A stretch of DNA of 64,000 bases from Rhodocyclaceae bacterium (GTDB lineage: Bacteria > Pseudomonadota > Gammaproteobacteria > Burkholderiales > Usitatibacteraceae), in NCBI GenBank assembly GCA_020247395.1, contig JADCJC010000024.1, positions 1 to 64,000 on the forward strand, given 5' to 3'. Position numbers and translations under genes: made by a program. Each line of letters starts with the position of its first letter. Positions within the stretch are counted from its first letter, which is position 1. Of the stretch, positions 17,207-24,798 are shown one piece after another. The notes beneath the pieces were generated by a model. The model was not told the DNA's origin. It worked only from the letters and a program-made list of their open reading frames with translations, and made no database searches.

Positions 17207-18316
17207 ATGATTGATTGGGTAAAAAAGCTGACTGGTGAGTTAATCGACATCGTCGAATGGCTCGATGATTCCACCAACACTCTCGTCTATCGTTACGAGC
17301 GGCACAATAACGAGATCAAGTACGGTGCCAAGCTCACCGTCCGAGAAGGCCAGATGGCGGTGTTCGTAAACGAGGGCAAGATTGCCGACGTGTTCCGTCC
17401 CGGCATGTACACGCTGACGACGCAAAACATCCCGATTCTATCCACCCTGCAAGGCTGGAAATACGGCTTTGAGTCGCCGTTCAAAGCAGAGATTTACTTC
17501 GTCAGTACGCGCAAGTTCACCGATCTCAAATGGGGAACGCCGGGGCCGGCGACGATGCGCGACGGCGAATTCGGTATTGTCCGCGCCACCGCGTTCGGTA
17601 TCTATACGATTCGCGTGAAAGATGCCGGTATTTTCATCAAAGATATTGCCGGTACCGAGGGTCGCTTTACCACCGAACAAATTCAAGAAAATCTGCGCGG
17701 CAAGATTGGATTGCGCATTAAGGAGGTGCTGCCGGAGCTGGGTCTGTCAATCATCGATCTCGAGGCTAAAGTCACGCTGATGGGGCAGATGTTGCGTGAT
17801 CGTATAGGCCCTGACTTTGAGGCGATGGGCCTGGAGCTTTGCGAAGTGCAGGTGCAAGATGTGGGCCTGCCGGAAGAAGTGGAAAAGGCCATCGACAAGC
17901 GCGGTGCGATCGCGGCGGTCGGTAACCTCGCCGCCTACACACAGTACGAAACGGCGAGCGCAATACGGGACGCGGCAACAACACCCAACTCGGCCGCCGG
18001 TGCCGGGATGGGGCTTGGCGCGGGCATTGCCATGGGGGCGGGCATGGTGGGACAGATGGGTATGGCGGCCGGGGCAATGCATACCGGCGCGCCACCACCG
18101 CTGCCGACAGTACTGGCGTTTCATGTTGCCGTTGGTGGTACCCAAACCGGACCGTTTGATATGAGCGCGCTGCAAGCCCAAGCCACCGGTGGGAAGTTGA
18201 CGCGAGATAGCCTCGTGTGGAAAACCGGTATGGCGCAATGGGCCAAAGCGGGGGAAGTCGCCGAGCTGTCTGCACTCTTTGCCAGCGTGCCGCCACCGGT
18301 TCCTCCTGGCCCATAA
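17207..18316 (+). CDS. SPFH/band-7 protein with C-terminal GYF_2 domain (YdjI-like)
   Basis: A 369-residue protein. Residues about 35-250 are an SPFH domain (LTVREGQMAVFVNEGKIADV, then a stretch ending PEEVEKAIDKRG). Residues about 262-292 are a Gly/Ala/Met-rich linker. Residues about 302-355 are a GYF_2/DUF4339 domain (TQTGPFDMSAL, WKTGMAQWAKAGEV), and the tail is proline-rich. Domain order matches Bacillus subtilis YdjI and relatives, which act near PspA at stressed membranes. GAAGGAGAG lies upstream of ATG 17207. A small membrane protein and a zinc-ribbon membrane protein follow directly. No pspA homologue is in the window. Confidence 0.88.
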   Translation: MIDWVKKLTGELIDIVEWLDDSTNTLVYRYERHNNEIKYGAKLTVREGQMAVFVNEGKIADVFRPGMYTLTTQNIPILSTLQGWKYGFESPFKAEIYFVSTRKFTDLKWGTPGPATMRDGEFGIVRATAFGIYTIRVKDAGIFIKDIAGTEGRFTTEQIQENLRGKIGLRIKEVLPELGLSIIDLEAKVTLMGQMLRDRIGPDFEAMGLELCEVQVQDVGLPEEVEKAIDKRGAIAAVGNLAAYTQYETASAIRDAATTPNSAAGAGMGLGAGIAMGAGMVGQMGMAAGAMHTGAPPPLPTVLAFHVAVGGTQTGPFDMSALQAQATGGKLTRDSLVWKTGMAQWAKAGEVAELSALFASVPPPVPPGP

Positions 18317-18330
18317 CAGCGGAGGTTCCT

Positions 18331-18555
18331 GTGAAATCAAAACTGTATCGTGCCGCAGCTGGGCTCGTCGGAGTCGGCTGCGTGTTGGTGCTGTTGCACA
18401 TGATCATGAACTGGAAAGGTTTCAGTCTGGGGGTGGCCTTTGCTATCGCTAATCTCGCGCTTGGCGCTTGGTTTTTGCTCGATTACGCACTACGACAGCC
18501 CAAGTCTGCAGACCCTGCGCGCACGCTTGACCAGTCTCCGCCGCACGCGCTATGA
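18331..18555 (+). CDS. small two-helix membrane protein
   Basis: A 74-residue protein with two hydrophobic helices (LVGVGCVLVLLHMI and VAFAIANLALGAWFLL) and a polar C-terminal tail. The GTG at 18331 is taken as start: GCGGAGG sits 5 nt upstream and the SPFH gene stops 14 nt before. The longer frame from 18217 overlaps the SPFH gene by 100 nt and is unlikely. Family not recognised. Its position between the YdjI-like and YdjG-like genes suggests a membrane anchor or YdjH-like component, by context only. Confidence 0.65.
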   Translation: MKSKLYRAAAGLVGVGCVLVLLHMIMNWKGFSLGVAFAIANLALGAWFLLDYALRQPKSADPARTLDQSPPHAL

Positions 18556-18601
18556 CTTGTGCCTTCTGCACAATGGCGCTGCCGTCACTTGATAAGTGCT
18601 A

Positions 18602-19792
18602 ATGGAGAACCCGAACGCGTCACAAACCACGCTTGAGGCGATGACCGACAAGGTGCGCGCGTTCCCGTGCCGGTCCTGTGGTGCCAAGCTGTCCTTTTCT
18701 CCCGGCACTACTTCGCTTAAATGTGACTACTGCGGCGCGGTAAATCAGTTCGACGAGAAGACGGATGTTGTTGAAGAGTTGCCGTTGGATGTTTGGCTAA
18801 CGAAACTACAAACTGAGCGTGAAACCCACGCGCAAGAACAGCTCAAATGCAAAAACTGCGGTGGTGAGCAAACGCTTCCGGCAAATCTGTTTGCGACGGC
18901 GTGTGTTTTTTGCGGAACGCCCATTACCAGCCCGAGCTACGCGCAACGATCCATCAAGCCGGAGTCGCTGGTGCCCTTCAAGATCACGAAACTACAAGCG
19001 CAGGATAAGTGGCGCGCGTGGCTGAAGAGTCTGTGGCTGGCACCGAGCGCATTGAAGAAATATGCGCAGAGCGACGGTGGCATTAAGGGGCTCTACGTGC
19101 CTTACTGGACCTTCGACGCGAATACCTATTCGCAGTACACCGGCCAGCGTGGTGACGACCGTACTGAAACCTACACCACCACCAATTCGAACGGCGAGCG
19201 TGTCACCCAAACCCGAACCGTCACGGATTGGAGTTATGTTTCCGGCGAAGTCTCGTTCTTCCATAACGACGTGTTGGTGTCGGGTTCCAAAACGGCATTT
19301 GGTGCCAACGACCGAGTCGGCAACAATTTTTCACTCAACGGTGGCGGGGCGGTGGGATCGGCCATCATGAGTGTGTTTACCACCAAACTCCGTACTTGGG
19401 ATACCAAGGCGCTGGTGCCATATCAGGATGAGTACATCACCGGCTTTCAAGCGGAAGCCTATTCGGTCGATTTGAAGTCAGGATTTGCCAAGGGAAAAGA
19501 ATTTATCGATGCGAAGGTGCAATCACTGGTTCGCCAAGATATCGGCGGCGATCATCAGCGAATTTTATCGCTCAACACGCAGTACAGCCATCTCACCTTC
19601 AAACATATCTTGTTGCCGATGTGGGTGTCGGCTTATTTGTTCAGCGGCAAAACGTATCGGTTTGTGGTCAACGGTCAAACTGGCGAAGTGGAAGGCGAAT
19701 CGCCAAAGTCGGGGTGGAAGATTTTCTTCGTGGTGGGCGCGATATTGTTTGTGGTGTTCTTGATGATGGTGTTTGGGGGTTCGAATCGCTAA
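18602..19792 (+). CDS. zinc-ribbon membrane protein (YdjG-like)
   Basis: A 396-residue protein. Two C-x2-C zinc ribbons are seen: CRSCGAKL with CDYCGAVN, and CKNCGGEQ with CVFCGTP. Next comes a domain with LYVPYWTFDANTYSQYTG and a threonine-rich strand region, and a C-terminal membrane helix (FFVVGAILFVVFLMMVFGG). The arrangement resembles Bacillus YdjG (TFIIB-type zinc-binding domain). A GTG 6 nt upstream (18596) is an alternative start; neither has a clear ribosome-binding site. It is third in a unit with the SPFH-GYF protein, so the products probably form a membrane complex, an inference from the Bacillus operon. Confidence 0.8.
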   Translation: MENPNASQTTLEAMTDKVRAFPCRSCGAKLSFSPGTTSLKCDYCGAVNQFDEKTDVVEELPLDVWLTKLQTERETHAQEQLKCKNCGGEQTLPANLFATACVFCGTPITSPSYAQRSIKPESLVPFKITKLQAQDKWRAWLKSLWLAPSALKKYAQSDGGIKGLYVPYWTFDANTYSQYTGQRGDDRTETYTTTNSNGERVTQTRTVTDWSYVSGEVSFFHNDVLVSGSKTAFGANDRVGNNFSLNGGGAVGSAIMSVFTTKLRTWDTKALVPYQDEYITGFQAEAYSVDLKSGFAKGKEFIDAKVQSLVRQDIGGDHQRILSLNTQYSHLTFKHILLPMWVSAYLFSGKTYRFVVNGQTGEVEGESPKSGWKIFFVVGAILFVVFLMMVFGGSNR

Positions 19793-19830
19793 TTGCTAGC
19801 GTGCGGTTGATCGAGAGGCGCTCCCCAAAC

Positions 19831-20190
19831 TGTCGTCCCTGCGTAGGCAGGGACCCAATTTTCTTCGCATAAGGCACCGGTTGTTCTTCGCGACGACCGA
19901 TGCGGGGGTGGCCCCGCTGCCACTCACTTTTCTTGCTTCGCCAAGAAAAGTAAGCAAAAGAAGGCGACCCCGAGTTTGCCGCCCTTCGGGTTCCTTGCGC
20001 TTCTCGCAACCACGGGCCACTCGCAAAACTCGGGCTCGTGGTTGGAATTGATGTTCATTTTCCGGCTGCGCTCGCCCTCAAACATTGCTCGCGGACAGCC
20101 CCCGCGCTTGCTGCGCTGCTCAGAGGCTCACACGGGGGAAGCGCTCGTTGCAATGATCCCGGAATTTATGAATTTGACGAATCGTCAAAT
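19831..20190. repeat. non-coding inverted-repeat-rich intergenic element
   Basis: The gap of about 390 bp between 19792 and 20185 has no credible gene. It holds GTCCCTGC/GCAGGGAC (19835-19842, 19847-19854), ACTTTTCTTG/CAAGAAAAGT (19926-19935, 19942-19951), a bulged pair beginning CCCGAGTTT near 19969 and ending AACTCGGG near 20038, and ATTTGACGA/TCGTCAAAT (20172-20190). The first two are reminiscent of dispersed intergenic repeats common in beta- and gammaproteobacteria. The short frames across it look like translated repeat, not protein. Confidence 0.65.
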
Positions 20191-20874
20191 AGCATGCCGC
20201 CACGCAAGGCCATAGCCCGGTGATGCTGGCCCAAAGACAAAATGCAGCAGTCTGCGGCGCGAGGGTACCGCTGCTTTCGAGGATGCGTGCAAAAGGAGAG
20301 GGCGCATGAATAGCGCACTACCCGCGCTGCCCGTGCATGTAAGTTCTCCGAAATCTCTTCGAAGCATTTTGGCCGCGGCGTCCGTAACGTACCCGTACCG
20401 ATGGGAGCTTGGAACGACTCGAAGAGGTCCATTTTCAGCGCCACAGTCGTCAATGTGTATCCTCACGGCCAGAAGAGTTTCTAGCAGCTGAACCGGCGCT
20501 TGTACGTATAGTTGCCCTTCTTTGGTTGACCACACACCTAGTGATGGATGAACCACCCGGGCTTGGACTGGGATGACGATGTCTTGGTGAAAGGCCACAA
20601 GCCAGTTCTTCTCTTGAGTTTTGTCGAATAGGGTGCATTGAACGGCGACGGGTGTCGATGTAAATGCGCGCCTAACGAAAGAGCTATGTCCAATCGATTG
20701 CGCCAACGACTGAACCCAGGCTTGCTCTAGTAGATTGCGCGTTCCCGCACCGCTCGGTAGTGATCGAAGCTTGTCGGATACTTCGGCAACTTTCTCGTTG
20801 CACAGAACTGAGTCTTCAAAGACGAATCCGTGTTGGTCTAGTGACGTGCACTCGGCTTTCATGCTCGCTATCAC
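20185..20874 (-). CDS. phytanoyl-CoA dioxygenase (PhyH) family protein
   Basis: A 229-residue Fe(II)/2-oxoglutarate oxygenase-like protein. The metal-binding motif is H-x-D in LVAFHQDIVIP, and the second histidine lies in LFMRPLLLHASSKA. The segment GPLRVVPSSHRYG is typical of PhyH proteins. Substrate unknown. The GTG at 20874 overlaps the LysE stop as GTGA, suggesting coupling; ATG 20862 is the alternative. It is the last gene of the five-gene minus-strand unit starting with the polymerase. Its 3' end runs into a repeat-rich region. Confidence 0.85.
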   Translation of the reverse strand: MIASMKAECTSLDQHGFVFEDSVLCNEKVAEVSDKLRSLPSGAGTRNLLEQAWVQSLAQSIGHSSFVRRAFTSTPVAVQCTLFDKTQEKNWLVAFHQDIVIPVQARVVHPSLGVWSTKEGQLYVQAPVQLLETLLAVRIHIDDCGAENGPLRVVPSSHRYGYVTDAAAKMLRRDFGELTCTGSAGSALFMRPLLLHASSKAAVPSRRRLLHFVFGPASPGYGLAWRHAI

Positions 20875-21500
20875 CGCTTAAACACCGCCAGCGCGCCACC
20901 CGCCGCAACAAACAAACTTCCCACACCACGATTGGTCCAACGGATGTGGTTCGGGTCTTTGAGCATTCTTAGGATCGTCGATGCCAGCGCGGTGTAGCCG
21001 ATCATCACGAGCACATCGACCACAACCATCGTGCCGCCGAGGATGGCGTATTGAATTGCGGTGGGTCGCGTCGCATCGACAAATTGCGGCAACACGGCTG
21101 CAAGGAAGAGTAGGCCTTTAGGATTGGTGAGATTGACTAACAGGCCTTGCTTAAAAATGCCAAACGGCGACGTGTCGTTGAAATTTGTTTGCGCGGCGAT
21201 TTGCTCAAAGGCTACCGGCTCCTCACGAAACTTTTGGATGCCGAGGTAGATGAGGTACGCCGCCCCCAAGTACTTCATGATATCGAATGCGGTGGTAGAG
21301 GCAACCAGCAATGCGCCCAAGCCGATCCAAATCGCGAACACATTCACAACAATCGCTGCCTGCAGGCCGGCGAGATTCCACATGCCACGGACGAAACCGT
21401 ACTTCATTCCCGCCGACATGCTTGAGAGCGCGCCGGGCCCGGGGCTGATGCAGATGATGACGGTGGCGACAAAATAGGCCAGCCAAGTGCTGAATTCCAT
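20871..21500 (-). CDS. LysE/RhtB family amino-acid exporter
   Basis: A 209-residue inner-membrane protein with about six hydrophobic helices. The family signature near the N-terminus is ISPGPGALSSMSAGMKYGF, followed by GLQAAIVVNVFAIWIGLGAL and VNLTNPKGLLFLAAVLPQFV. Efflux of amino acids or derivatives is typical of the family. ATG 21500 is used; a TTG at 21506 would abut the SDR stop. It sits between the SDR and PhyH genes and its stop overlaps the PhyH start. Confidence 0.92.
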   Translation of the reverse strand: MEFSTWLAYFVATVIICISPGPGALSSMSAGMKYGFVRGMWNLAGLQAAIVVNVFAIWIGLGALLVASTTAFDIMKYLGAAYLIYLGIQKFREEPVAFEQIAAQTNFNDTSPFGIFKQGLLVNLTNPKGLLFLAAVLPQFVDATRPTAIQYAILGGTMVVVDVLVMIGYTALASTILRMLKDPNHIRWTNRGVGSLFVAAGGALAVFKR

Positions 21501-21506
21501 GGCCAA

Positions 21507-22325
21507 TTACTTTGCTTCGACGTATTTTTGATTGCCCTCAACCGCGCGCTTGGCCATGCCGTCGATCACGGATGGCGCAATGAGCTTCAACCACTGGCCC
21601 AATTTTCCCTTGAGCGTCATCACGACTTCGCGTTGGCGCGTGGCGATGGCGCGAACAATGATTGCGGCGCACTCCTCGACACTCATGACTTCATCTATAT
21701 TAACGGGATCCACCTTGGCCGCCTTGCCGTCCGCGCCGGTCGCGTTTTCGCGAATGCCCGTTGCCACAAATCCCGGATAAATCATCGTCACCGTGGTGCC
21801 GGTGCCCTGTAGCTCGATCCGCAAGGAATCAAAGAAACCGCGCATCGCGTGTTTGCTCGCGGCGTAGGCGGTGCGTGTCGGGACGCCGACCAAGCCTGTC
21901 AGGCTGGCGATGCCGACGATGCGGCCGCGGCTCTTCTGCAAATGTGGCAGCGCATAGTGCGTGCAATACACGGCACCCATGTAGTTCACCTGCATGATGC
22001 GCTTGATGATCGACATATCTTTGATGTCGGCAAATTTGGCCCACATCGTCATGCCTGCATTCAACACGATGGTGTCAATGCCGCCAAACTCTGAGACGGT
22101 GGCATCAATCAAGTGTTTGCAGTCCGACTCTTTTGCGACGTCGCACGCGATCACGGTCGCGCGTGCGCCAAGCTCGCGCACGCGAAGCGCGACGCGCTCC
22201 AGTTCGTCCACACGGCGTGAAGACAATACGAGGTGCGCACCTTCGCGGGCAAGTTGATAGGCGAGTTCTTCGCCGATCCCGGTCGACGCGCCGGTGATGA
22301 TGGTGACGTTGTTGGCAAGTGACAT
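21507..22325 (-). CDS. SDR family oxidoreductase
   Basis: A 272-residue short-chain dehydrogenase. The cofactor loop TGASTGIGEELA is at residues 12-23, NAGMTMW follows strand 4, and the catalytic serine and YAASKHA (Tyr-x3-Lys) are present. An arginine-rich SSRRVDEL after strand 2 suggests NADP(H) preference. The sequence ends with a basic/hydrophobic tail. Substrate unknown. It lies 13 nt after the DUF3052 gene and 6 nt before the LysE-type exporter. Confidence 0.92.
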   Translation of the reverse strand: MSLANNVTIITGASTGIGEELAYQLAREGAHLVLSSRRVDELERVALRVRELGARATVIACDVAKESDCKHLIDATVSEFGGIDTIVLNAGMTMWAKFADIKDMSIIKRIMQVNYMGAVYCTHYALPHLQKSRGRIVGIASLTGLVGVPTRTAYAASKHAMRGFFDSLRIELQGTGTTVTMIYPGFVATGIRENATGADGKAAKVDPVNIDEVMSVEECAAIIVRAIATRQREVVMTLKGKLGQWLKLIAPSVIDGMAKRAVEGNQKYVEAK

Positions 22326-22338
22326 GAATGTTTCCTGT

Positions 22339-22773
22339 TCAGCGCGCCGGGCGGGCGTTCCAATGCGCGCGATACTCTTTTCGGACCATCAGTTTAAGGC
22401 CGGACCAGTCATCGCTGATTGCGCACACTATGACATCGACTAAATTCATCGGGAGGATCACCTCGCGAATGATGTCTTCCGTGAGATCAACAAACAGCTT
22501 AGACGATTTTTTGGGCCAGCCAATCCACATTGCGCCGTCAGCCGCGAGCTTGGCCGCACATGGGCCGATCTGCTTCTTCAGCGACGCAGCATCCCCGCAA
22601 AACAAGATTGCCAGTGGCGTTTGGGCGGCGAGCTTCTTGGTGATCGTGGCACCGAGAGGAAGCGGCGCAAACAGCAACTCAATGCCTTTCGGCGCGTTAA
22701 CCAAGGCAAGCGTGGCGCCCTCTTTGAGACCGATTTTTTTCGGCAGTGGTGTTCCTGAATAGCCGGCAATCAT
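22339..22773 (-). CDS. DUF3052 family protein
   Basis: A 144-residue protein matching DUF3052: start MIAGYSGTPLPKKIGLKEG, centre DGAMWIGWPKKSSK, end VDVIVCAISDDWSGLKLMVR. It has no catalytic motif that I recognise. The start at 22773 follows the polymerase stop by 1 nt; the longer frame to 22986 runs antiparallel inside the polymerase coding region in another frame and is rejected. Direct coupling to an SOS-type polymerase is the only clue to its role. Confidence 0.85.
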   Translation of the reverse strand: MIAGYSGTPLPKKIGLKEGATLALVNAPKGIELLFAPLPLGATITKKLAAQTPLAILFCGDAASLKKQIGPCAAKLAADGAMWIGWPKKSSKLFVDLTEDIIREVILPMNLVDVIVCAISDDWSGLKLMVRKEYRAHWNARPAR

Positions 22774-22774
22774 G

Positions 22775-24004
22775 TCAACTCTCCGTCTCGACGTCGGGAA
22801 TGTGGTTAAACGCAATGGCGAGGCGACCGTGCTCAAGCGCCTGATGCGCACCGCCAAAGTATGCCGCGCGTTTGCCGAATCGTGTGTTGAGCGCGTCGAT
22901 TGCGGCGTTGAGTTTCTCTTTCGTCGGGTTCTCGCCAAACAACGAAAAATTCTGCGATGCGTCCGGCACGAGATCGCCAAGCACAACCGCGACCTGCAAC
23001 GGCGTCGCGGATTTTCCAGATTTACGTGCAGGGTACTTGTTCCAAAGACCGGTAACGGCGTGAATCAAGTCGAGTGTATCGTGGGTCGCTTGCAGCCGCG
23101 TATCGGTTTCCCACGTCGGCGCGTTCAAATGTTTTACTTTGATCGCCACGTGTCCGGTGGTATGGCAGGCCTTGCGAAGGCGCATGGCGGCCTTCTGCGT
23201 GAGGCGGTTGAGTACCGCGAGCGCGCTGTCGCGTGTCCTAAGGTCCGGCGGCAGGACGTGTGAATGGGAAATTGACCCCATTTCATTATGAATCTCAGCG
23301 ACCTCAACGCCGCGCAGTTTTTGATAGAAACGGTTTCCACCGACGCCACCCCAGATGGTGTGGAGTTGGTCTTCGGTCTGCCGGTACAGGTCATCGATGG
23401 TGTTGATAGCGTATTGCCGTAGCCGGGTCTCCATGTTCTTGCCGACGCCGTTCAGCGCACGCAAATCGAGATGACGAATCTTGGCGGGAACATCCTGTTC
23501 TTCAAGCACCACCAAGCCATCCGGTTTTTGCATATCGGAGGCGAGCTTCGCCAAAAAAAGATTCGGCGCGATGCCGATCGATACTTTCATGTACTCGCCG
23601 ATGCTGGCCGACAGATGGTGCTTGATGTCCATGGCGAGCTCGCAAGCGCGCTCTGGGGTCTTGTAGCCTGCCGGCAGGTCGCACACCATTTCGTCGATTG
23701 AAAGCACTTTGCGCACCGGCGCGATTTCATCCACCGCCTTTACAGCGCGGTGGTGAATATCAATGTAGAGCTCGTGCCTGGCCACAACCAAGGCGATGTC
23801 GGGGATTTTGGCTTTGGCTTCGCCGACGTTGGTTAGTGTCTTGACGCCGTATTTTTTGGCTTCATAGCTCGCCGCGATCAAGCAAGTGCTGTCCGCGAGC
23901 ATGGGGACAACACCGACGGGACGACCGCGCAATTCCGGCCTGTCCTGTTGTTCGCAGGAAGCAAAGTAGGAATTGAAATCGACCAGAAGCGCGTTGACAG
24001 ACAT
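22775..24004 (-). CDS. Y-family DNA polymerase (DinB/UmuC-like)
   Basis: A 409-residue translesion polymerase. Catalytic acidic residues are Asp9 (LLVDFNSYFASCEQ) and Asp104-Glu105 (LSIDEM). The helix-hairpin-helix segment is DLRALNGVGKNMETRL. A beta-clamp-binding motif QNFSLF is at 351-356, so the protein is probably recruited by the sliding clamp. It is nearer UmuC/DinB than ImuB because the catalytic acids are intact. A perfect LexA-type box lies 29 nt upstream of the start, implying SOS induction. It heads a unit with DUF3052, SDR, LysE and PhyH genes. Confidence 0.93.
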   Translation of the reverse strand: MSVNALLVDFNSYFASCEQQDRPELRGRPVGVVPMLADSTCLIAASYEAKKYGVKTLTNVGEAKAKIPDIALVVARHELYIDIHHRAVKAVDEIAPVRKVLSIDEMVCDLPAGYKTPERACELAMDIKHHLSASIGEYMKVSIGIAPNLFLAKLASDMQKPDGLVVLEEQDVPAKIRHLDLRALNGVGKNMETRLRQYAINTIDDLYRQTEDQLHTIWGGVGGNRFYQKLRGVEVAEIHNEMGSISHSHVLPPDLRTRDSALAVLNRLTQKAAMRLRKACHTTGHVAIKVKHLNAPTWETDTRLQATHDTLDLIHAVTGLWNKYPARKSGKSATPLQVAVVLGDLVPDASQNFSLFGENPTKEKLNAAIDALNTRFGKRAAYFGGAHQALEHGRLAIAFNHIPDVETES

Positions 24005-24032
24005 GCCACAATCTTACGCGGGAGCGGTTGGG

Positions 24033-24048
24033 CTGTAAACGTATACAG
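24033..24048 (-). promoter_or_regulatory. LexA/SOS box upstream of Y-family polymerase
   Basis: CTGTAAACGTATACAG is an exact CTGT-N8-ACAG match to the gammaproteobacterial/betaproteobacterial LexA consensus with an AT-rich centre. Its end lies 28 nt before the polymerase start codon, where a repressor would block the promoter. The position and the target gene agree, which makes a chance match unlikely. Confidence 0.85.
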
Positions 24049-24130
24049 ATTACGACCAACAAATGAAACCCTATTAGGCACGGGCATTTCCGAACGAAAA
24101 AACGTGGAAAGCCTCGCCAATAGGGGAGTT

Positions 24131-24649
24131 TTACTTCAAAGTGCTAGGATCGCTGGCGGCCATGAAGGTCTGAACCATTGCCTCCAATCCGGCTTGGTCA
24201 GCTTCATCGAACCGGTCTATGAGGGGCGAGTCGATATCGAGCACGCCAATGACGCGCTCGCCCGACATTAGCGGAATCACGATCTCGGCGTTGGATGCGG
24301 CGTCACACGCGATATGGCCAGCAAACGCGTGGACATTAGGCACAAGGAACGTCCTTTTGTGGAAGGCGGCGTTTCCGCACACGCCTCGCGGCGCGGGCAG
24401 CACCGGGATGCGTACGCATGCGGGTTTACCTTGGAATGGCCCGAGGATCAACGAGTCGCCGCGCAGCAAGTAGAACCCAGCCCAGTTCAGATCAGGCAGC
24501 AGATGAAATAGCAGCGCCGAAAAATTTGCCGCGTTGGCGATGAAATCGCGCTCGCCTTCCACGAGGCTCTTCAGTTGCGCGTTTAGGTCGGCGTAAAGCG
24601 CAGTCTTGGATAAGGTGTTGGGGGCGGTAGGTGCAGTGGCTACAAACAT
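24131..24649 (-). CDS. GAF-domain free methionine-(R)-sulfoxide reductase
   Basis: A 172-residue cytosolic GAF protein that reduces free methionine-R-sulfoxide. The cysteines of the family are present in FQGKPACVRIPV, PRGVCGNAA and HIACDAASNAEIVIPL, and IGVLDIDSP is the conserved C-terminal strand. Length fits the fRMsr (YebR) family. It is a separate unit from the polymerase operon; the intergenic gap to the divergent prolyl oligopeptidase gene is 149 nt. Confidence 0.9.
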   Translation of the reverse strand: MFVATAPTAPNTLSKTALYADLNAQLKSLVEGERDFIANAANFSALLFHLLPDLNWAGFYLLRGDSLILGPFQGKPACVRIPVLPAPRGVCGNAAFHKRTFLVPNVHAFAGHIACDAASNAEIVIPLMSGERVIGVLDIDSPLIDRFDEADQAGLEAMVQTFMAASDPSTLK

Positions 24650-24798
24650 TTTTTCGACTCATCGAGTGCGTATTCAGCGATATTTTACGCGCGAAAAAAA
24701 GCGGTCATCGGCTGGATCAGCCGCCGCGACCAGCGGCTCGGTAGGTATCCGTCAACAAGCGCCATATAATTACACGTCACTATCTTCTTGAGGCTGTC

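Noticed and set aside
19976-20223. Frames of 60-80 codons across the intergenic repeat
   Set aside because: They follow the inverted repeats, have skewed composition and no credible start signal; the region reads as repeat DNA.
22774-22986. N-terminal extension of the DUF3052 frame
   Set aside because: It overlaps the end of the polymerase gene in another frame; family proteins begin at the MIAGYSGTP block.
24105-24130. Hairpin-like CTCGCC-N4-GGGGAG followed by TTTT
   Set aside because: The T run is on the plus strand, where no gene runs into it, and the 6-bp stem has a mismatch. Kept only as a possible third member of the hairpin family.
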